Assembly (NCBI RefSeq): GCF_900115865.1
Contig: NZ_FOXY01000001.1
Coordinates: 310,001-374,000, forward strand
Source: Donghicola eburneus
GTDB taxonomy: Bacteria; Pseudomonadota; Alphaproteobacteria; Rhodobacterales; Rhodobacteraceae
Length of the DNA: 64,000 nucleotides
Direction: 5' to 3'
Part shown: in pieces, positions 8,828-17,244 of the stretch
How positions within the stretch are numbered: the stretch's first letter is position 1
Layout: every line of letters begins with the position of its first letter
Position numbers and translations under genes: made by a program
Notes under the pieces: model-generated
What the model was told of the DNA's origin: nothing
The model's database searches: none
What the model saw: the letters and a program-made list of their open reading frames with translations, nothing else

Positions 8828-9333
8828 TGGGATCCTCCCCTGTCTTCTGTGAAGAACGTTGTTTTCAGGATGTACCGCATGCCGCGCTGCCAGCTTTCGT
8901 CCGTGTTGTTCCGGATATCGACCACACGGCCTTTGACCATGGTGCCCGTCGCGGCATCGCGCATCTGTAAATTCATGCTCAGGATCAGGTTCGAGACCTT
9001 CTGAACCTCGCCGACCAGGGAATAGTCTGCCCCCAGCTTGGTCGCCATGCGCGTGTCGCAGCCATAGCACTTGGCGGGGTTCACGGTGGCGTCGATCTGC
9101 TCTTGCACAGGGGCTAGATCGACTAAGTCGTACCCGTTTTCGGTAAAGCGCTCGCGCACCATTGCCTCGAGCATGTCGATCCGCGCCATCTCTGCTGGGT
9201 CTTGGCCCAGTTCAGCAGTCTGCAAAGAGCTGTCCAGAAAGGTGATCCCGAAAAAAGCCACGCTCTCAGCGCTTTGGGCAGAAGAGCCAAAGCCGAGCAG
9301 GGTTGTCAGGATCAGTGCGGTGTTCCGTAGCAT
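8824..9333 (-). CDS. DUF3280/DUF2380-like exported protein
   Basis: A 169-residue protein with a signal peptide (MLRNTALILTTLLGFG, cleavage near AQSAES). It then shows VAFFGITFLDSS, a middle CYGCDTRMATKLGADYSLVGEVQKVS and ILSMNLQMRDA, a layout like the DUF3280 family, which resembles outer-membrane assembly lipoproteins that begin with a small-molecule-like FxGxxF strand. The CxxC pair near residue 98 is notable. It is the first gene of a three-gene minus-strand operon with the SRPBCC and propeller genes, divergent from the binding protein at 9465. The family recurs in methylotroph PQQ clusters; its job is unknown. Confidence 0.75.
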   Translation of the reverse strand: MLRNTALILTTLLGFGSSAQSAESVAFFGITFLDSSLQTAELGQDPAEMARIDMLEAMVRERFTENGYDLVDLAPVQEQIDATVNPAKCYGCDTRMATKLGADYSLVGEVQKVSNLILSMNLQMRDAATGTMVKGRVVDIRNNTDESWQRGMRYILKTTFFTEDRGGSQ

Positions 9334-9464
9334 ACCGCCATCGTCACGCGGGACGGGGGTTGCTGCCAATTGCTCCGAAAGTATCGGTAGCGAGCCGCGC
9401 CGCCGCTCTGACAAGCTGTTGGTATGCGTCGGTATTCAGTGACGTGAACGTGTACGGAGGTGGC

Positions 9465-10655
9465 ATGCGCAGACAAACGGGAACATGGGCTGTGGCCTCT
9501 GCGATTCTGCTGGCCGGACTGGCACCCGCGGCGGCGGTCGAGGTGACCTCTGCTGTGTTGCGCGTGGACTATCAGACACTGCTGCCGATCTCGCGATATG
9601 ACCTGAAGCCGGATGATTTGGGCTTTGCCGGTGCGGCGCTCGCTGACGAAGATAACAGCACCACGGGCCGCTTTCTGGGGCATAACTATGAAACCCGCAC
9701 TCTGAGCGTTCCCCCCGAAGCTGCCGCCGAAGCCGCTGTTGAACTGGTCGCTGGCGGCGCGCCTTATGTGGTGGTCATCGCCAATGGGCCCGACATAGCG
9801 GCCATTGCGGATGCAGTGGCTGGGGCAGGTGGCATCGTTCTGAATGCGGGCGCCGCTGATAATAGCCTGCGCGGCGCCGAATGCCGTGAAAACCTGCTGC
9901 ACATCGCGCCGTCCAATGACATGCGTGCGGATGCCGTGGCTCAATTTGCCATGTGGAAAAAGTGGCCGCGCTGGGTACTTGTCGAAGGCTCCAATCCCGC
10001 CGATCAGGAATTGGGACAGAGTTACGAACGTGCTGCCCGAAAGTTCGGCGCCAAAGTGGTCGAGACCCGCACATTCGAAGATACCGGCGGCACGCGCCGG
10101 ACGGACTCGGGTCATGTCTTGGTACAGCGCCAATTGCCGACTTTTATGCAGGACTTGCCGCGCCACGATGTGGTCATGTCCGCCGACAACTCTGACTACT
10201 TTGCGGCGTATCTGCCCTATCATTTGTGGGATCCACGGCCCGTTATGGGGTCGGCTGGATTGCGCCCGGTGACCTTTCACCCCGCGCACGAGGCGTGGGG
10301 TGCGACCCAGTTCCATACTCGGTTCGAAGACCTAACGGGGCGCTATGTCCACGAAGAGGATTACGAGGTCTGGCTGGCCCTGCGCGTCATCGGAGAGGCA
10401 GTGACTCGAACCAGCAGCAACGATCCGGCGGTCCTGCGCGACTATATTCTATCGGATGACTTCGAACTGGCCGCGTTCAAGGGGCAGAAGGTCACCTTCC
10501 GCGATTGGAATGGTCAGATGCGCCAGCCGATCTTGCTGTTTGACGACCACATTACAGTCAGCGTCAGTCCGCAGGATGGTTTTCTACACCAGATATCCCC
10601 GCTCGACACCCTAGGGCAGGACCGTGCCGAAAGCGCCTGTGCCGCCTTTGATTAA
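9465..10655 (+). CDS. ABC-type periplasmic binding protein of the PQQ catabolism group
   Basis: A 396-residue exported protein. GGAGG four bases before ATG 9465 fixes the start and gives a signal peptide ending near APAAAVE. The chain has the pattern of branched-chain amino-acid-type (periplasmic binding fold I) proteins: VVVIANGPDIAAIADAV, FNAG-like VLNAGAADNSLR, NLLHIAPSNDMRADA and WVLVEGSNPADQELG. A subfamily is known as PQQ-dependent catabolism-associated ABC transporter binding protein. No adjacent permease or ATPase gene is present, except that such genes may be elsewhere. It heads a plus-strand group with a beta-propeller and a cupredoxin-like gene. Confidence 0.82.
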   Translation: MRRQTGTWAVASAILLAGLAPAAAVEVTSAVLRVDYQTLLPISRYDLKPDDLGFAGAALADEDNSTTGRFLGHNYETRTLSVPPEAAAEAAVELVAGGAPYVVVIANGPDIAAIADAVAGAGGIVLNAGAADNSLRGAECRENLLHIAPSNDMRADAVAQFAMWKKWPRWVLVEGSNPADQELGQSYERAARKFGAKVVETRTFEDTGGTRRTDSGHVLVQRQLPTFMQDLPRHDVVMSADNSDYFAAYLPYHLWDPRPVMGSAGLRPVTFHPAHEAWGATQFHTRFEDLTGRYVHEEDYEVWLALRVIGEAVTRTSSNDPAVLRDYILSDDFELAAFKGQKVTFRDWNGQMRQPILLFDDHITVSVSPQDGFLHQISPLDTLGQDRAESACAAFD

Positions 10656-10673
10656 CCCTAGATGGAGACCTTA

Positions 10674-11645
10674 GTGAAACCTTTGCTTTTGACGACTGCC
10701 CTCGTGATGGCCGCTACCTCGGTCGCTGCCAACCGCGCCTTCGTGTCGAACGAGCGGGGGAATACAGTCACCGTGATCGACACAGAGACGTGGCAGGTCG
10801 AGACAGAATTTTTTGCTGGAAATCGCCCGCGCGGGATCACCGTCAGCCCTGATGGGACTTTGCTGTATGTCTGTGCCTCTGACGATGATCAGGTCAAAGT
10901 GTTCAGCACTGAAACCTTCGAGGAACTCTATAGCCTGCCATCTGGTCCAGATCCTGAGCTGTTCACTCTGCACCCGTCGGGCAATCCGCTGTATATCGCG
11001 AACGAGGACGACAATCTGGTGACTGTGACAGACACCGAAAGCCACACGGTTCTGGCGGAAATCCCTGTGGGGGTCGAACCCGAAGGCATGGCGATCTCTC
11101 CGGACACCAAGTTCGTAATTAACACCTCGGAAACCACGAACATGGCGCACTTCATCTCGACCGAGGATTACGAGATCAAACACAACATCCTCGTCGATCA
11201 GCGGCCGCGCTATGCCGAGTACACGCCGGACGGCAAGCGCCTGTTCGTGAGCTCAGAAATCGGGGGGACTGTATCGGTCATCGACATTGCAGACGACGGC
11301 ACGCCGACCCTGAACAAGAAGATCGGGTTCGAAGTCGCTGGCGTGCTGCCGGAATGGCTTCAGCCTGTGGGGGTCAAAGTCACGTCGGACGGTAGTCGGA
11401 TTTTTGTTGCTTTGGGGCCGGCGAACCGCGTGGCCGTCATCGACGGGGATACGCTCGAAGTGCTGGACTACATTCTGGTCGGGCAACGGGTGTGGCAGAT
11501 GGCCTTTACGCCCGACGGCGCGCACTTGATGACCACGAACGGCAACTCCAACGACATCACCGTGATCGACGTGGCCAAGGAAAAGGCCATTCAGTCCATT
11601 CAGGTCGGCCAGCAGCCTTGGGGCGTGGTCGTCACACCGAACTAA
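10674..11645 (+). CDS. PQQ-associated YVTN beta-propeller protein
   Basis: About 323 residues, exported (signal core PLLLTTALVMAATSVAA), built of repeated propeller blades such as RAFVSNERGNTVTVIDTET and RPRGITVSPDGTLLYVC. It is close to the family named PQQ-dependent catabolism-associated beta-propeller protein, with length near 320. The ATG at 10662 is in frame, but GGAG at 10664 is well placed for the GTG at 10674, which still leaves a full signal peptide, so the GTG is preferred. The gene follows the binding protein closely and is 14 bases ahead of the next gene. Confidence 0.83.
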   Translation: MKPLLLTTALVMAATSVAANRAFVSNERGNTVTVIDTETWQVETEFFAGNRPRGITVSPDGTLLYVCASDDDQVKVFSTETFEELYSLPSGPDPELFTLHPSGNPLYIANEDDNLVTVTDTESHTVLAEIPVGVEPEGMAISPDTKFVINTSETTNMAHFISTEDYEIKHNILVDQRPRYAEYTPDGKRLFVSSEIGGTVSVIDIADDGTPTLNKKIGFEVAGVLPEWLQPVGVKVTSDGSRIFVALGPANRVAVIDGDTLEVLDYILVGQRVWQMAFTPDGAHLMTTNGNSNDITVIDVAKEKAIQSIQVGQQPWGVVVTPN

Positions 11646-11659
11646 TTGGGGAGAGATTC

Positions 11660-12088
11660 ATGAAAACTTGGATCGCGGCAGGCGCGTTGGCGCTGATCGC
11701 GGGTGGTGCAGCCGCCCATGACTATGGGTTCGCGGGGGTGCTGTCTGCGAACAACAAAGGTGAGATGCCCGAGATTACGCTGTCCGTCGGCAAACCCATC
11801 GCAGAGGGGCCGATCACGCTGAAGTCTGGAATGATGTACGAGCTGGAGATCGAGTCAGACGGCAGCGGGGAACTGGCGCTCGAAGGGCCTGGTTTCTTTC
11901 GTGCGATCTGGGTGAATGAGGTCGTCGTCAATGGGCTGGAAATGCGCCCCTTCGGCATGGAAAGCGTCGAGTTCGACGAAGCCGGCGAGATGGAGATTGA
12001 ATTTCTGGCGATCAAACCGGGCGCGTATTTCCTGCGTATTCCGGGATCCAAGGGCGAAAGCCAGCGGGTCGAGATCACCATTCAGTAA
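11660..12088 (+). CDS. Exported cupredoxin-like small protein
   Basis: A 142-residue protein with a clean signal peptide (WIAAGALALIAGGAAAHD) after a GGGGAGAG ribosome site. The mature part is beta-rich and suggests a cupredoxin-like fold: LKSGMMYELEIESDGSGE, an FFRAIWVNEVVVNGLEM strand and a final AIKPGAYFLRIPGS. No Cys is seen in the mature chain, so a classical blue-copper centre is absent; several methionines and one His could bind copper weakly. It ends the plus-strand accessory operon. A role in periplasmic redox of methanol oxidation is inferred only from place. Confidence 0.72.
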   Translation: MKTWIAAGALALIAGGAAAHDYGFAGVLSANNKGEMPEITLSVGKPIAEGPITLKSGMMYELEIESDGSGELALEGPGFFRAIWVNEVVVNGLEMRPFGMESVEFDEAGEMEIEFLAIKPGAYFLRIPGSKGESQRVEITIQ

Positions 12089-12136
12089 GCAAGCACGCAA
12101 CCAGCCCCTCCTCTGACAGGGCTGCGTGCTGGCGGA

Positions 12137-12340
12137 TTAGATGGCTTGGGAGTCCAGATTCACCATCTTGCACTTCCAGCCTTGGACCGAAAATTTGGGG
12201 TGCTCGACCTGCCATTTGGCCAACTCAGGTTGTGCACCCATCATGCAAGCCATGGGGGTCACGTCGACAAAGGTCAGGCTCTTTTGCTCACAGACGTCAG
12301 GGGCTGTGGCAAGACAAGCCGTGAAGAGAAGTTCGATCAT
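12137..12340 (-). CDS. Small cysteine-containing hypothetical protein
   Basis: A 67-residue protein with a short hydrophobic start (IELLFTACLATAPDVC) that may act as a signal or anchor, and four cysteines in all, the last in GWKCKM. AAGGA about ten bases upstream of the start supports translation. I do not recognise a domain; similar short proteins in related bacteria are annotated as hypothetical. It is convergent with the cupredoxin-like gene. The upstream gap to ectR holds three direct TTTTGC motifs at 12429, 12439 and 12447. Confidence 0.55.
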   Translation of the reverse strand: MIELLFTACLATAPDVCEQKSLTFVDVTPMACMMGAQPELAKWQVEHPKFSVQGWKCKMVNLDSQAI

Positions 12341-12510
12341 AAAGACATCCTTTCAGTCAGAGGGGATGCCCAAGCGTAATGCCGCAATGCAGCATTCACG
12401 TCAGGGTACTGGTTAAAAGACCATCACCTTTTGCATAATTTTGCGATTTTGCACAATATGTAGGCGCTATTTGCCGCAGGTCACGGAAAAAGCGTACTCT
12501 GTCCCGCAGG

Positions 12511-13011
12511 TTAATGGGCGCGGTGGCCCTTGATCTCGCCTGTGGTCAGCACCGGAGAGGCGTCAATATCGTCTGCATTCAGCATCGCTGCGACTCGCTC
12601 CAGCGATGCGAGGAGCTGCGCTTGCTCCCAATCTTTCAACTTTTCAAACGCCTGAACGTAGCGCTGCTGCAGCGCGTCGGGCGCAGTCTGGACCGCCATC
12701 TGGCCGCTCTCGGTCAGGATGATGTTCGTCTGGCGGCGGTCGGTTTCAGAGCGTACGCGCACCGCATAGTTCCGCGCGACCAACCTATCCACAAGCGTAG
12801 TCACCGTGGCCTGCGACACGCCCATCTGAACAGCCAACTCTTTGGGGGTGGCGCTGCCATCCCGTGCTGCTGTGATCTGCAACACCCGCAGTTGAGCAGG
12901 GGTCAGGCCAGCCGACTGCGCAAGGCTGCGCGAATAGAGTTCCGTCGCACGCAGAATACGGCGCAGGGCGATCAGGCTTTGGTCGGTTCGGTCACGGTGT
13001 TGTTCAGACAT
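12511..13011 (-). CDS. ectR: MarR-family repressor of ectoine synthesis
   Basis: A 166-residue MarR protein with a winged helix at about residues 50-105: TPAQLRVLQITAARDGS, the recognition segment MGVSQATVTTLVDRLV and the wing RSETDRRQTNI. Placed divergently in front of ectABC-ask, as in many halotolerant methylotrophs and marine bacteria, where EctR represses the ect operon at low salt. The start is ATG 13011. The 223-base intergenic region shared with ectA contains two similar dyads (13032-13044 and 13176-13188) that are candidate operators. Assignment as EctR rests on family plus neighbourhood. Confidence 0.88.
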   Translation of the reverse strand: MSEQHRDRTDQSLIALRRILRATELYSRSLAQSAGLTPAQLRVLQITAARDGSATPKELAVQMGVSQATVTTLVDRLVARNYAVRVRSETDRRQTNIILTESGQMAVQTAPDALQQRYVQAFEKLKDWEQAQLLASLERVAAMLNADDIDASPVLTTGEIKGHRAH

Positions 13012-13031
13012 AATCCTTTATCGCACAAAAC

Positions 13032-13044
13032 TGAAAATGCTTCA
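13032..13044. promoter_or_regulatory. Candidate EctR half-dyad, ectR side
   Basis: TGAAAATGCTTCA, an imperfect dyad 21 bases from the ectR start. It resembles the one at 13176-13188 (same first five and last four bases). A perfect CTTCGA-N3-TCGAAG dyad also lies at 13070-13084 in the same region. Confidence 0.3.
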
Positions 13045-13175
13045 ATTGGCTAAGTATCTCGCCTGTGATCTTCGATTGTCGAAGGGAAATAATTTAGCCG
13101 CTTGGTGTAAAAATCAAGAAAAACATCAAGAAAACAAGGGCATTTAGGGGATGTGAGAAAAACAACTTAGGTGGT

Positions 13176-13188
13176 TGAAATATTTTCA
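13176..13188. promoter_or_regulatory. Candidate EctR half-dyad, ectA side
   Basis: TGAAATATTTTCA, a dyad with five-base arms and a three-base centre, about 47 bases upstream of ectA. It pairs with the similar site near ectR, as expected if one MarR repressor controls both divergent promoters. Confidence 0.3.
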
Positions 13189-13234
13189 GCTTCTATTACT
13201 TTGACAGCCAAAGGAAACAACCCGAGAGGCCAAC

Positions 13235-13786
13235 ATGCCAGAGTTGCAAGTACAGACCGAAACGACTCCGATGCGAGTCATGCAGCCGATCCTGCGCAAG
13301 CCGGATGCGACTGATGGCAAGAACGTCTGGGAGCTCGTCCGGAGCTGTCGCCCTCTGGATGAAAACTCGATCTACGCTAACATCATTCAGGCTGACCATT
13401 TCCGCGATACTTGCGTTCTGGCCGAGCTGAATGGCGAAGTCGTTGGCTGGATCTCGGGCCACATGATCCCGAACTCGAATGCGTTCTTTGTCTGGCAGGT
13501 TGCTGTCAGCGCCAAAGCGCGCGGTCTGGGTTTGGGCAAGAAAATGCTGCGTGAATTGCTGTCGCGAGATGCGACCGCAGAGGCGCGTGAGTTAAAAACC
13601 ACGATCACGCAAAGCAACGAAGCTTCGTGGGGGCTGTTCCGCAGCATTGCCCGCGACGTCGGCGGGGATCTGACCGATCAGCCGCACTTTACAGAAGACG
13701 AGCACTTTCAAGGCGAGTGTGCCACCGAACACATGGTGACCATCACTCTGCCGCGCGCTCAGGCTTCTGTTGCACGCGCCGCTTGA
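13235..13786 (+). CDS. ectA: L-2,4-diaminobutyrate N-gamma-acetyltransferase
   Basis: EctA acetylates L-2,4-diaminobutyrate with acetyl-CoA, the second step of ectoine synthesis. The 183-residue protein has the GNAT acetyl-CoA segment VAVSAKARGLGLGKKMLREL near residues 89-109 and the EctA signatures VWELVRSCRPLDENS and ITQSNEASWGLFR. GAGAGG precedes ATG 13235. It is the first gene of ectA-ectB-ectC-ask, with a 39-base gap to ectB that carries its own AAGGA ribosome site. The normal length is met. Expression is expected to rise with osmolarity through EctR. Confidence 0.96.
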   Translation: MPELQVQTETTPMRVMQPILRKPDATDGKNVWELVRSCRPLDENSIYANIIQADHFRDTCVLAELNGEVVGWISGHMIPNSNAFFVWQVAVSAKARGLGLGKKMLRELLSRDATAEARELKTTITQSNEASWGLFRSIARDVGGDLTDQPHFTEDEHFQGECATEHMVTITLPRAQASVARAA

Positions 13787-13825
13787 ACTCTCCCCTCTTT
13801 TACGACTGACCAAAGGATTTTCCCC

Positions 13826-15112
13826 ATGCCCAAAGACATGGCTACTGAACGTACGATCTATGAACGCCGCGAAAGCGGGGCGCGTTCCTACTGCCGCGCC
13901 TTTCCTGCTTCGTTCACCGAGGCACGTGGCTCCGAAATCTTTACCGCTGACGGCAACCGCTACATCGACTTTTTGGCGGGCTGCTCTTCGCTGAATTACG
14001 GCCACAACGACGCCGATATGAAAGCCGCCCTGATCGAGCATATTGCTGGTGACGGCATCGCGCACGGTCTGGACCTGCACACCGATGCAAAAGGCGCGTT
14101 CCTGACCGCGTTCAACGACCACATCCTTGCGCCCCGCAAGATGGATCACCGCGTGATGTTCACCGGCCCGACCGGCGCAAACGCTGTTGAAGCGGCAATG
14201 AAAGTTGCGCGCAAAGTAACTGGTCGCACCAACATCATCTCGTTCACCAACGGCTTCCACGGCGTGACCATGGGCGCGCTTGCAGCAACCGGCAATGGCT
14301 ACCACCGTGGCGGCGCTGGTATGGACAAGGCTGGCGTGACTCGCTTCCCCTTTGACGGCTACGCCGAAGGTGTGGACAGCGCCGCGCTCTTGGACCAGAT
14401 GCTAAGCGACCCGTCGGGTGGCATCGACGCCCCCGCTGCGATCATGTTCGAAACTGTCCAAGGCGAAGGCGGTCTGAACCCGGCATCGGCGGACTGGGTT
14501 CGCAAGATGCAAGCGATCGCTCACAAGCATGGCGCATTGCTGATCATCGACGACATTCAGGCAGGCTGTGGCCGTACTGGCACTTTCTTCTCGTTTGATG
14601 AGATGGGCGTGCAGCCGGACATCGTGACCATGGCGAAATCGGTTTCGGGCTTTGGCCTTCCGATGGCGCTGATGCTGGTCCGCCCGCAGCACGACATCTT
14701 TGGCCCCGCCGAACACAACGGCACATTCCGTGGCAACACCCACGCCTTCGTCACCGCCCGTGTCGCGATTGAAAAGTTCTGGGCCGACGACGCGTTCCAG
14801 ACCGAGTTGGCCGAGAAGGCTGCTCTGATGACCGAAAAACTGCAGCGCATCGCGGACCTCGTTCCCGGCGCCTACCTGAAGGGACGCGGCCTGATGCAGG
14901 GCGTTGATGTAGGCTCGGGTGATCTGGCCTCGGACATCTGTGGCCGCGCCTACGAGAACGGTCTGATCGTCGAGACCTCGGGTCCGAATGACGAAGTGGT
15001 CAAGATCCTCGCGCCTCTGACGACCTCGAAAGAGCTGTTCGAAGAAGGCTTCGCGATCCTCGAGAAAGCGGCTCGCGACGTGCTGAACAACGCAAAGCTG
15101 GCAGCGGAGTAA
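13826..15112 (+). CDS. ectB: Diaminobutyrate--2-oxoglutarate aminotransferase
   Basis: EctB transfers the amino group of glutamate to aspartate-beta-semialdehyde to make L-2,4-diaminobutyrate, the first committed ectoine step. It is a 428-residue class III PLP aminotransferase: MFTGPTGANAVEAAMKVAR near residue 110, LLIIDDIQAGCGRTG near 235-250 with the PLP-ring Asp, and the Schiff-base Lys in MAKSVSGFG near 270. The N-terminal IYERRESGARSYCRAFP is typical of EctB. Length is as expected, and the gene is followed after five bases by ectC. Confidence 0.97.
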   Translation: MPKDMATERTIYERRESGARSYCRAFPASFTEARGSEIFTADGNRYIDFLAGCSSLNYGHNDADMKAALIEHIAGDGIAHGLDLHTDAKGAFLTAFNDHILAPRKMDHRVMFTGPTGANAVEAAMKVARKVTGRTNIISFTNGFHGVTMGALAATGNGYHRGGAGMDKAGVTRFPFDGYAEGVDSAALLDQMLSDPSGGIDAPAAIMFETVQGEGGLNPASADWVRKMQAIAHKHGALLIIDDIQAGCGRTGTFFSFDEMGVQPDIVTMAKSVSGFGLPMALMLVRPQHDIFGPAEHNGTFRGNTHAFVTARVAIEKFWADDAFQTELAEKAALMTEKLQRIADLVPGAYLKGRGLMQGVDVGSGDLASDICGRAYENGLIVETSGPNDEVVKILAPLTTSKELFEEGFAILEKAARDVLNNAKLAAE

Positions 15113-15117
15113 GAGTA

Positions 15118-15510
15118 ATGATTGTACGCGATTTTAACGAATTGAAGAACACCGACCGCCACGTTGCTGACGCGCAGTGGACGTCGACCCGTATGCTTCT
15201 GGCGGATGATGGAATGGGCTTCTCGTTCCACATCACCATTCTTGAGGCGGGCTCGGAACACACGTTCCACTACAAGCACCACTTCGAGAGCGTGTACTGC
15301 ATGGCGGGCAAGGGCTCGATCACCGATATCGCCACAGGCGAGACCCACGAGATCAAGCCTGGTGTCATGTACGCCCTGAACCTGCACGACAAGCATATCC
15401 TGCGCGCCGAAGAAGAGCTGCACATGGCTTGCTGTTTTAACCCGCCCGTGACCGGCAAAGAGGTACACCGCGAAGACGGCTCTTATGCCCCTGCCGAAGA
15501 GTTGGCGTAA
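15118..15510 (+). CDS. ectC: L-ectoine synthase
   Basis: EctC closes the ring of N-gamma-acetyl-diaminobutyrate with loss of water to give ectoine. The 130-residue single-domain cupin begins MIVRDFNELKNTDRHV, as the family does, and shows the metal and substrate region TFHYKHHFESVYCM near residues 49-62 and the second cupin motif PGVMYALNLHDKHIL near 82-96. The start codon lies five bases behind the ectB stop. There is no ectoine hydroxylase gene (ectD) in the window, so 5-hydroxyectoine would need a gene elsewhere. Confidence 0.97.
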   Translation: MIVRDFNELKNTDRHVADAQWTSTRMLLADDGMGFSFHITILEAGSEHTFHYKHHFESVYCMAGKGSITDIATGETHEIKPGVMYALNLHDKHILRAEEELHMACCFNPPVTGKEVHREDGSYAPAEELA

Positions 15511-15527
15511 CAGCAGACAAGGATCTG

Positions 15528-16952
15528 ATGACCTATACTGTCGAAAAAATCGGCGGGACCTCGATGTCTCGCGTGAACGAGTTGACCGAAACGCTGTTCA
15601 TCCCGAACGGCGTCTCGGACGACATTTATGGCCGCATCTTCGTTGTCTCGGCGTTTGGTGGTATCACCAACTTGCTGCTCGAGCATAAGAAAACCGGTGA
15701 ATCGGGTGTCTACGCCCGCTTTGCCGATGCGGATAACGATCACGGCTGGCATGATGCCCTGAGCCGCGTCGCAACCGAAATGCAGAAGGCACATGCAGGC
15801 GTTCTAGATCACTCGGCAGACATTGCTCAGGCAGATGCCTTTGTGTCAGAGCGTATCGCTGGCGCCCGTAACTGTCTGACGGACTTGCAGCGTCTGTGCA
15901 GCTACGGCCATTTCCGCTTGTCAGAACACATGCTGCACATCCGCGAACTGCTGTCCGGTTTGGGCGAAGCGCATTCGGCCTTCGTCACCAGCCTGATGTT
16001 GCAACGTCGCGGCGTGAGCGCCCGTTTCGTAGATCTGTCCGGCTGGCGGGATCAGGGCGAAGTCTCGCTCGACGAACGCATCATGACCGCGATGAAAGAC
16101 GTCGATCCTGCGACCGAGATGCCGATTGTGACCGGTTATGCTCAGTGTGCCGAAGGCTTGATGCAGGAATTCGACCGTGGCTATTCCGAAGTGACGTTCT
16201 CGCGTATGGCTGCGCTGCTGCATGCCCGCGAAGCGATCATCCACAAGGAATTCCATCTGTCTTCCGCCGATCCAAAGCTCGTTGGGGCAGGGGTGGCGCG
16301 CAAGTTGGGTCATACCAACTACGATGTGGCGGACCAGATGTCGAACATGGGGATGGAGGCGATCCACCCCAAGGCCGCGAAAACACTGCGCCAAGCTGAT
16401 GTTCCGCTGCGCGTGGTGAATTGCTTTGACCCTGCCGATCCGGGCACCCTGATCGACGACCGTCCTGCAGAAAACGCAGCGGTCGAGATGATCACGGGTT
16501 TGGATATCGTGGCACTTGAGGTGTTTGAACAGGACATGGTCGGGGTCAAAGGGTATGACGCCACCATTCTCGATGTGCTGACCCGTCACGGTGTCCGCAT
16601 CGTGTCCAAGACCTCGAACGCGAACACGATCACGCATTATTTGGATGCCTCGCTGAAAACGATGCGCCGCGTAGAACGTGATCTGGCAGAGCGCTACCCG
16701 GGTGCCGAAGTCTCGGCCCGTCCGCTGTCCATGGCCTCGATCATTGGGCGTGACCTGCGCGGACTGTCGGTCCTGACCAAAGGTCTGCAAGCTTTGGCAA
16801 ATTCCGGGATGGCTTGCCTTGGCGCGTCGCAAGGCCCGCGCAACGTTGACGTCCAGTTTATTCTGGAACGCGACGATCTGCAGCCCGCCATCAAGGCGCT
16901 GCACAAACAGCTGATCGAAGGCGTGACGCCGACCCTGAAGCAGGTCGCCTAA
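15528..16952 (+). CDS. ask_ect: Aspartate kinase dedicated to ectoine synthesis
   Basis: A 474-residue aspartokinase of the Ask_Ect branch, which phosphorylates aspartate to supply aspartate semialdehyde for ectoine free from feedback by lysine or threonine. It begins YTVEKIGGTSMSRV, the nucleotide-binding Lys-phi-Gly-Gly-Thr motif. C-terminal ACT-like regions follow: DMVGVKGYDATILDVLTRHG and SMASIIGRDLRGLSVL. A large insertion between residues 60 and 150 sets this branch apart. It is the last gene of the ect operon and is followed by a strong terminator at 16981. Confidence 0.93.
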   Translation: MTYTVEKIGGTSMSRVNELTETLFIPNGVSDDIYGRIFVVSAFGGITNLLLEHKKTGESGVYARFADADNDHGWHDALSRVATEMQKAHAGVLDHSADIAQADAFVSERIAGARNCLTDLQRLCSYGHFRLSEHMLHIRELLSGLGEAHSAFVTSLMLQRRGVSARFVDLSGWRDQGEVSLDERIMTAMKDVDPATEMPIVTGYAQCAEGLMQEFDRGYSEVTFSRMAALLHAREAIIHKEFHLSSADPKLVGAGVARKLGHTNYDVADQMSNMGMEAIHPKAAKTLRQADVPLRVVNCFDPADPGTLIDDRPAENAAVEMITGLDIVALEVFEQDMVGVKGYDATILDVLTRHGVRIVSKTSNANTITHYLDASLKTMRRVERDLAERYPGAEVSARPLSMASIIGRDLRGLSVLTKGLQALANSGMACLGASQGPRNVDVQFILERDDLQPAIKALHKQLIEGVTPTLKQVA

Positions 16953-16980
16953 CAAAACGCCAAGCCCAACAGAGACATCA

Positions 16981-17005
16981 GGGGCCGCCGCGCGCGGCCC
17001 CTTTT
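16981..17005 (+). terminator. Rho-independent terminator of the ectABC-ask operon
   Basis: GGGGCCGC at 16981-16988 and GCGGCCCC at 16994-17001 form an eight-base-pair stem with a five-base loop, followed by TTTT at 17002-17005, 29 bases after the ask stop codon. Confidence 0.85.
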
Positions 17006-17085
17006 GCGTGTTCAAAGGCGCAGCTGTTCATATTATGCATTGAAAATAGGCATTTCGGGGCTGCACGTCTGTCCAATTCCTGTTT

Positions 17086-17244
17086 ATGCGCTTGCGATAT
17101 TGCGCATGCAGAAATTTCGGTCTATCCCGAAATCAAGCGGGCGGCGTATCGCCCGACACCTTGGTCGCAACGGCGCGACTTTTTCCGATCTTAACCCGTC
17201 ACGGGTTGCAGCAATGACGCTGTTTCTGGCCTCGCATCCCGAGG
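17086..17244 (+). promoter_or_regulatory. Structured leader region upstream of nirB
   Basis: The gap of 384 bases between ask and nirB holds no convincing gene. After the ect terminator it contains a row of short hairpins: ATGCGC-N10-GCGCAT (17086-17107), ATTTCGG-N6-CCGAAAT (17114-17133), CGGGCG-N6-CGCCCG (17138-17155), AACCC-N5-GGGTT (17193-17207) and CCTCG-N5-CGAGG (17230-17244). Nitrite or nitrate assimilation operons are often controlled by antiterminators acting on such leaders (NasR, NasT). The loops do not show the conserved A and G of known ANTAR hexaloops, so the mechanism is open. Confidence 0.35.
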
